Assembly (NCBI GenBank): GCA_001544595.2
Contig: FCOH02000026.1
Coordinates: 1 to 64,000, forward strand
From: Caballeronia peredens
Lineage (GTDB): Bacteria; Pseudomonadota; Gammaproteobacteria; Burkholderiales; Burkholderiaceae
DNA: 64,000 bases
Direction: 5' to 3'
A program made the translations under genes and the position numbers. The notes under the pieces were generated by a model. It did no database searches and was not told the DNA's origin. It saw nothing but the letters and a program-made list of their open reading frames with translations. Each line of letters starts with the position of its first letter. Position 1 is the stretch's first letter. Positions 60,922 through 64,000 of the stretch are shown piece after piece.

Positions 60922-61983
60922 ATGCATGTCAGATTCAAGGCGGCGCGCATTGCCTGCGCGTCGGCCCTCGCGCCATCGCTCGCACTCGCGGCGAGCCTCG
61001 CGCACGCCGCCGCGCCGACCGCCTATGTGACGACCGAAAGCGCCGGCGTCGGCGTGATCGATCTCGACAATCTCTCGCTCGCGAAGACCTACGACGTCGG
61101 CAAGGATGGTCCGCGCGGCCTGTCGCTCAACAAGGACGGCACGCGCCTGTACGTCGCGAACAAGACGACGAGCGATCTTTCGGAGATCGATACCTCGACG
61201 GGGAAAGTCGTGCGCCGCGTGAAGATCGGCAAGAATCCGGAGTTTGTGCGCGTGTTCGGCGGCAAGGCCTACGTGACTTACGAGCCCGGCGAAAGCGGCG
61301 GCCCGCCCAAGCCCGGCGAACCGGAAAAGGACGACGACGCCAACTCGCCGCCGGCGGAAATCGCGATCGTCGATCTCAAGTCGATGAAGGTGACGCATTC
61401 GGTCAAGAGCGGTCACGAAACCGAAGGTGTGGAGTTCTCGCCGGACGGCAAGCTGATTCTCGTGACCAACGAGGGCGACGATACGGTGTCCGTCTATCGC
61501 GTCGGCACGGGCAAGCCGGTGCGCACGGTCAAACTGACGAAGGGCTCGCGTCCGCGCGGCATCAAGGTCTCGCCGGACGGCAAGCAATATGTGGTCACGC
61601 TGGAGAACGCGAACAAGTTCGTCGTGCTCGACGGCGGCAGCCTCAAGACCGTCAAGACCGTCGATACCAAGACGGGTCCATACGGCGTGTCCTTCGATCC
61701 GTCCGGCAAGCGGCTTCTCGTGGCGGCGTCGCGCGACAAGACGCTGCAGGTCTTCGACGGCACCACGTACGAGCACATGCAGGACGTGCCCGTCGGTCAG
61801 CGCTGCTGGCACTTCAGCTTCACGCCCGACGGCTCGAAACTGCTGCTCGCGTGCGGCCGCTCGAACGCGGTCTACGTGCTCGACGCCGCGGACTACAAGG
61901 AGATCAAGCAGATCGGCGATTTGCCGCTTGCCTGGGGCATCGTGACCTATCCGGCGGCGGCGGGATCGATCGTCGGACGCTGA
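60922..61983 (+). CDS. Periplasmic YVTN-type beta-propeller protein
   Basis: A 353-residue exported protein with a signal peptide (cut near SLAHA, residue ~30) and seven or so YVTN/NHL-like blades. Repeating segments include YDVGKDGPRGLSLNKDGTRLYVANKTT, EGVEFSPDGKLILVTNEGDDTVSVY, RGIKVSPDGKQYVVTLENANKFVVLDGG and YGVSFDPSGKRLLVAASRDKTLQVFDG. This family accompanies PQQ-dependent catabolic genes and may hold or sense a small ligand or a metal. An acidic insert (PPKPGEPEKDDDANSPPAE) interrupts the second or third blade. It follows the DUF2380-type gene on the same strand. No PQQ dehydrogenase is in the window. Confidence 0.83.
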   Translation: MHVRFKAARIACASALAPSLALAASLAHAAAPTAYVTTESAGVGVIDLDNLSLAKTYDVGKDGPRGLSLNKDGTRLYVANKTTSDLSEIDTSTGKVVRRVKIGKNPEFVRVFGGKAYVTYEPGESGGPPKPGEPEKDDDANSPPAEIAIVDLKSMKVTHSVKSGHETEGVEFSPDGKLILVTNEGDDTVSVYRVGTGKPVRTVKLTKGSRPRGIKVSPDGKQYVVTLENANKFVVLDGGSLKTVKTVDTKTGPYGVSFDPSGKRLLVAASRDKTLQVFDGTTYEHMQDVPVGQRCWHFSFTPDGSKLLLACGRSNAVYVLDAADYKEIKQIGDLPLAWGIVTYPAAAGSIVGR

Positions 61984-62005
61984 TGGTCCTAAGGCGCAAT
62001 GCAGG

Positions 62006-62034
62006 ATGGCCGCCGTGCGCGGCCATTTCGCTTT
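62006..62034 (+). terminator. Hairpin after the beta-propeller gene
   Basis: Arms ATGGCCGC (62006-62013) and GCGGCCAT (62019-62026), loop CGTGC, followed by TTCGCTTTCT. A moderate terminator, 20 bases after the stop codon. Confidence 0.55.
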
Positions 62035-62120
62035 CTGCGGCGCGTCATTGCGCGATCCGCTGCGTGCCGCGCCCCGCTGCGCTGCTAGTATCGGCTTTGA
62101 GCCCGCCTGCGAGGATCGCC

Positions 62121-62540
62121 ATGCTCACCCTGGCCGGAGCATTCGAGGAAATCCGTGACGCGCCGATGCGCAAGCGCGTTTTGATCGCCGTTCAAGGCGA
62201 GCGCGGCGATCGCGGCAATTGCCGCTGGCTGCCCGCGTCGATCGGCAAACATGGCGAGTTCCGTTGCGACGCCGCATCGGACGCCGAGATCGAACTCGAC
62301 GATGACGCCCTCGATGCCGTACGCCTTTTCGATGCCGGTTCGTTGTCGTCGTGCGCGCTGATCGTGCATCTCGGTGCGCTCGGCGTCGGCGCGCTGATTC
62401 TGGGCCCCGAATCGCCGACGGACGCCATGCGCATGATGGAACAGCTGAAGGCCAACGCGCTCGATCGTTTCGTCGAGAACTATCTCGCCGAACTGCAGCA
62501 GCGGCGGCCCGCGAAGGTTTATCCGTTCAGGCCGCGCTGA
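62121..62540 (+). CDS. Hypothetical protein, unknown function
   Basis: A 139-residue acidic-to-neutral protein without signal peptide. Readable features: an N-terminal helix (LTLAGAFEEIRDAPMRKRVL), a strand-rich middle (RGNCRWLPASIGKHGEFRCDAAS) with two cysteines, and a hydrophobic segment (ALIVHLGALGVGALILG) in the last third followed by a helix (MRMMEQLKANALDRFVENYLAELQQ). It looks like a small globular protein; I cannot assign a family. The ATG at 62121 follows GAGGATC. It is convergent with the TonB receptor gene. Confidence 0.6.
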   Translation: MLTLAGAFEEIRDAPMRKRVLIAVQGERGDRGNCRWLPASIGKHGEFRCDAASDAEIELDDDALDAVRLFDAGSLSSCALIVHLGALGVGALILGPESPTDAMRMMEQLKANALDRFVENYLAELQQRRPAKVYPFRPR

Positions 62541-62552
62541 GCGCTCATCGCT

Positions 62553-64000
62553 TCACTTCCACGCGTAACGCATTCCCACCCACACGCCGCGCGGCGCGCC
62601 GACGCCCAGGAACTGCTCGTTCGTCGTGTCCGCGCCGTTGAACGTATGGTTCGGGCCGTTGAAGAAGTTCTCGCCGAGAATCGCGAAGTTCGCATAGCGC
62701 TTGTTCAAGAGGTTCTTCACCGTCGCGTACACCTGCAATTGCTTGGTCACGTTGTAGGTCGTGTCGAGATCGATGAGGAAGTAGCCCGCGACGCTGCCGT
62801 TCACGTCCTGATTGTTTTCGTCGCCGCGCGCGAAGATGTTGCTGCGATACGTGAGATTCGTGCCGATGTTCCAGCGCGAGATCGGGTTGTAGTCGAGACG
62901 CAGCTTCACCGTGTTGGCCGGAATGCCCGGAATGCGATCGCCCGAATGCACGGTGATGTTGCCGTCGTCGTTCGCGCTCGAATTGCTGGCGCTGCTTTCG
63001 GTCCACGTCGAGCGATACGTCGCGTTCACGTAGCTATAGCTCGCCGCGACGCCGAGCGGCCCCCATTGCGTGCGGCCCGCGAGTTCGAAGCCCTGCCGAC
63101 GCGTCTTGCCGACATTCTGGAAATAGCCGAGCGTGCTCGCCGCGCCCTGGCTGCTGACGAACTGGATATCGTCGGACAGCGTGGTGCTGTAGGCCGCGGC
63201 GCTCCACGTCGTATGCGCACCGATGCGGCCGCGCGCGCCGACTTCGAAGGTGCGCGAGATCACCGGCTTCAGGTCCGGGTCGGCGATGAAGTCGTTGGGC
63301 AGCGAGCAGGGCGCTTCCGGGTCCGCGCACGCCAGTTCGATGGCGGTCGGCGAACGCATGCCTTCGTTATACGTGGCGTAGGCCGTGAAGTACGGCGTCG
63401 GATTCCAGTTGAAGCCGATGGCCGGATTGAAGCGCGAGAACGTGTGCTGTCCATCGAGCAGCGGCTGCACGCCGCTTTCGTCGCCGATGGTCGCCTTGGC
63501 CCAGTTGTAGCGCCCGGCGAGCGTCATCGACCATTGCTCCGTGAACGACAGCGTGTTCTCGAAGTAGATGCCCCAGTTCTGATTGCGTGTCTTCGCGTCG
63601 GTGCCCTGCACGAACGGGCCCGTGCCGATGGTCGCGCGCGAATCGGTGAATTCCGCCGGCTGCGAGGATTGCGTGAAGTGCGAATTGGCGAAGTCGCCCG
63701 CCGCGCCGAGGATCAGCTGGTTGTCCATGCCGAACAGCTTGTTGAGCAACGTGAGCTGCAGGCTCGCGCCGTAGCTGTCCGTCACGATCACCGACTGATC
63801 GTTGGTGGCTTGCGTGAGTTCGTCGTCGTCGTCGCCGTTCGGGTCGAAATCGTCGTTGACGTTGCTGCTCACGTTCTTGTTGCGATAGTGGCGGTAATAA
63901 ACGTTGCCGCTCAACTGGATGTTCGGCGTGAAGTAATGCTCCGCGTTGATCGTCAGATAGCCGACCTGATTTTCGTTCGTATCGGGAAACGTGTAGGCCT
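62553..64000 (-). CDS. TonB-dependent outer-membrane receptor, 5' part beyond window
   Basis: The C-terminal ~482 residues of an outer-membrane beta-barrel. The plus-strand end at 62553 is the TGA stop. Readable parts include barrel strands with alternating hydrophobic residues (GIYFENTLSFTEQWSMTLAGRYNWAKA), the TYNEGMRSPTAIEL segment and the C-terminal VYATVKNLLNKRYANFAIL and VWVGMRYAWK end. TonB receptors take up siderophores, haem, cobalamin or sugars; the plug domain and TonB box are outside the window, so the ligand cannot be told. Substrate hints from the neighbours are absent. Confidence 0.9.
   Translation of the reverse strand, partial: AYTFPDTNENQVGYLTINAEHYFTPNIQLSGNVYYRHYRNKNVSSNVNDDFDPNGDDDDELTQATNDQSVIVTDSYGASLQLTLLNKLFGMDNQLILGAAGDFANSHFTQSSQPAEFTDSRATIGTGPFVQGTDAKTRNQNWGIYFENTLSFTEQWSMTLAGRYNWAKATIGDESGVQPLLDGQHTFSRFNPAIGFNWNPTPYFTAYATYNEGMRSPTAIELACADPEAPCSLPNDFIADPDLKPVISRTFEVGARGRIGAHTTWSAAAYSTTLSDDIQFVSSQGAASTLGYFQNVGKTRRQGFELAGRTQWGPLGVAASYSYVNATYRSTWTESSASNSSANDDGNITVHSGDRIPGIPANTVKLRLDYNPISRWNIGTNLTYRSNIFARGDENNQDVNGSVAGYFLIDLDTTYNVTKQLQVYATVKNLLNKRYANFAILGENFFNGPNHTFNGADTTNEQFLGVGAPRGVWVGMRYAWK

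Overview
The window looks like a stretch of a large replicon from a high-GC betaproteobacterium of the Burkholderia sensu lato group (Burkholderia, Paraburkholderia or Caballeronia). The reasons are the strong G/C third-position bias, family content typical of that group (a DUF4148 protein, CstA with a YbdD partner, monomeric isocitrate dehydrogenase, many hybrid sensor kinases), and a squalene-hopene cyclase locus arranged hpnD-hpnE-shc-hpnG. The genus is inferred from gene content, not from a marker gene. No tRNA, rRNA, CRISPR array or complete insertion sequence is visible.

Left part (1-17.4 kb). A truncated Aer-like chemoreceptor and an oddly composed glycosyltransferase-like gene come first. 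Next is a ketone-body/organic-acid module: 3-hydroxybutyrate dehydrogenase and a GntP-type permease, divergent from a sigma-54 activator. The intergenic region there carries a clear -24/-12 promoter and three copies of a GTCTC-N6-GAGAY inverted repeat, the probable activator sites. Then follow small lipoproteins, a lipocalin, an AEC exporter, a 44-residue exported peptide, an FMN reductase preceded by a string of inverted repeats that includes two perfect DnaA boxes, a long disordered DPL-repeat protein, a hybrid sensor kinase, and a REC / CheC / PAS-diguanylate cyclase operon.

Hopanoid region (17.7-41.2 kb). hpnD-hpnE-shc-hpnG form an overlapping operon that makes hopene and processes adenosylhopane. 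An MlaA-type lipoprotein and the RND transporter HpnN run on the minus strand, with the MlaC-like HpnM divergent from them; together they form a plausible inner-to-outer-membrane hopanoid route. ispH-hpnH couples isoprenoid supply to side-chain addition. hpnB (glycosyltransferase) and hpnA (epimerase/reductase) lie further right. hpnC is not in the window. Non-hopanoid genes are interleaved: a thioesterase, a Cache-domain histidine kinase/LuxR regulator pair next to the pyruvate/carbon-starvation transporter CstA-YbdD, a Phd/VapC toxin-antitoxin pair, and a monomeric isocitrate dehydrogenase.

Right part (41.4-64 kb). A four-gene signalling operon (GAF hybrid kinase with three receivers, CheR, receiver-less CheB, REC-histidine kinase) has no receptor or CheA nearby. 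Then come acylphosphatase, an EgtD-type histidine methyltransferase without EgtB, RarD, an Mpo1-like protein, a run of low-complexity exported proteins, a lytic transglycosylase, a DHA2 drug exporter, a PhnZ-like HD oxygenase candidate, a J-domain protein, a VOC protein, a SulP transporter fused to STAS and cyclic-nucleotide-binding domains, a DUF2380-type protein followed by a YVTN beta-propeller protein, and a TonB-dependent receptor cut by the right edge.
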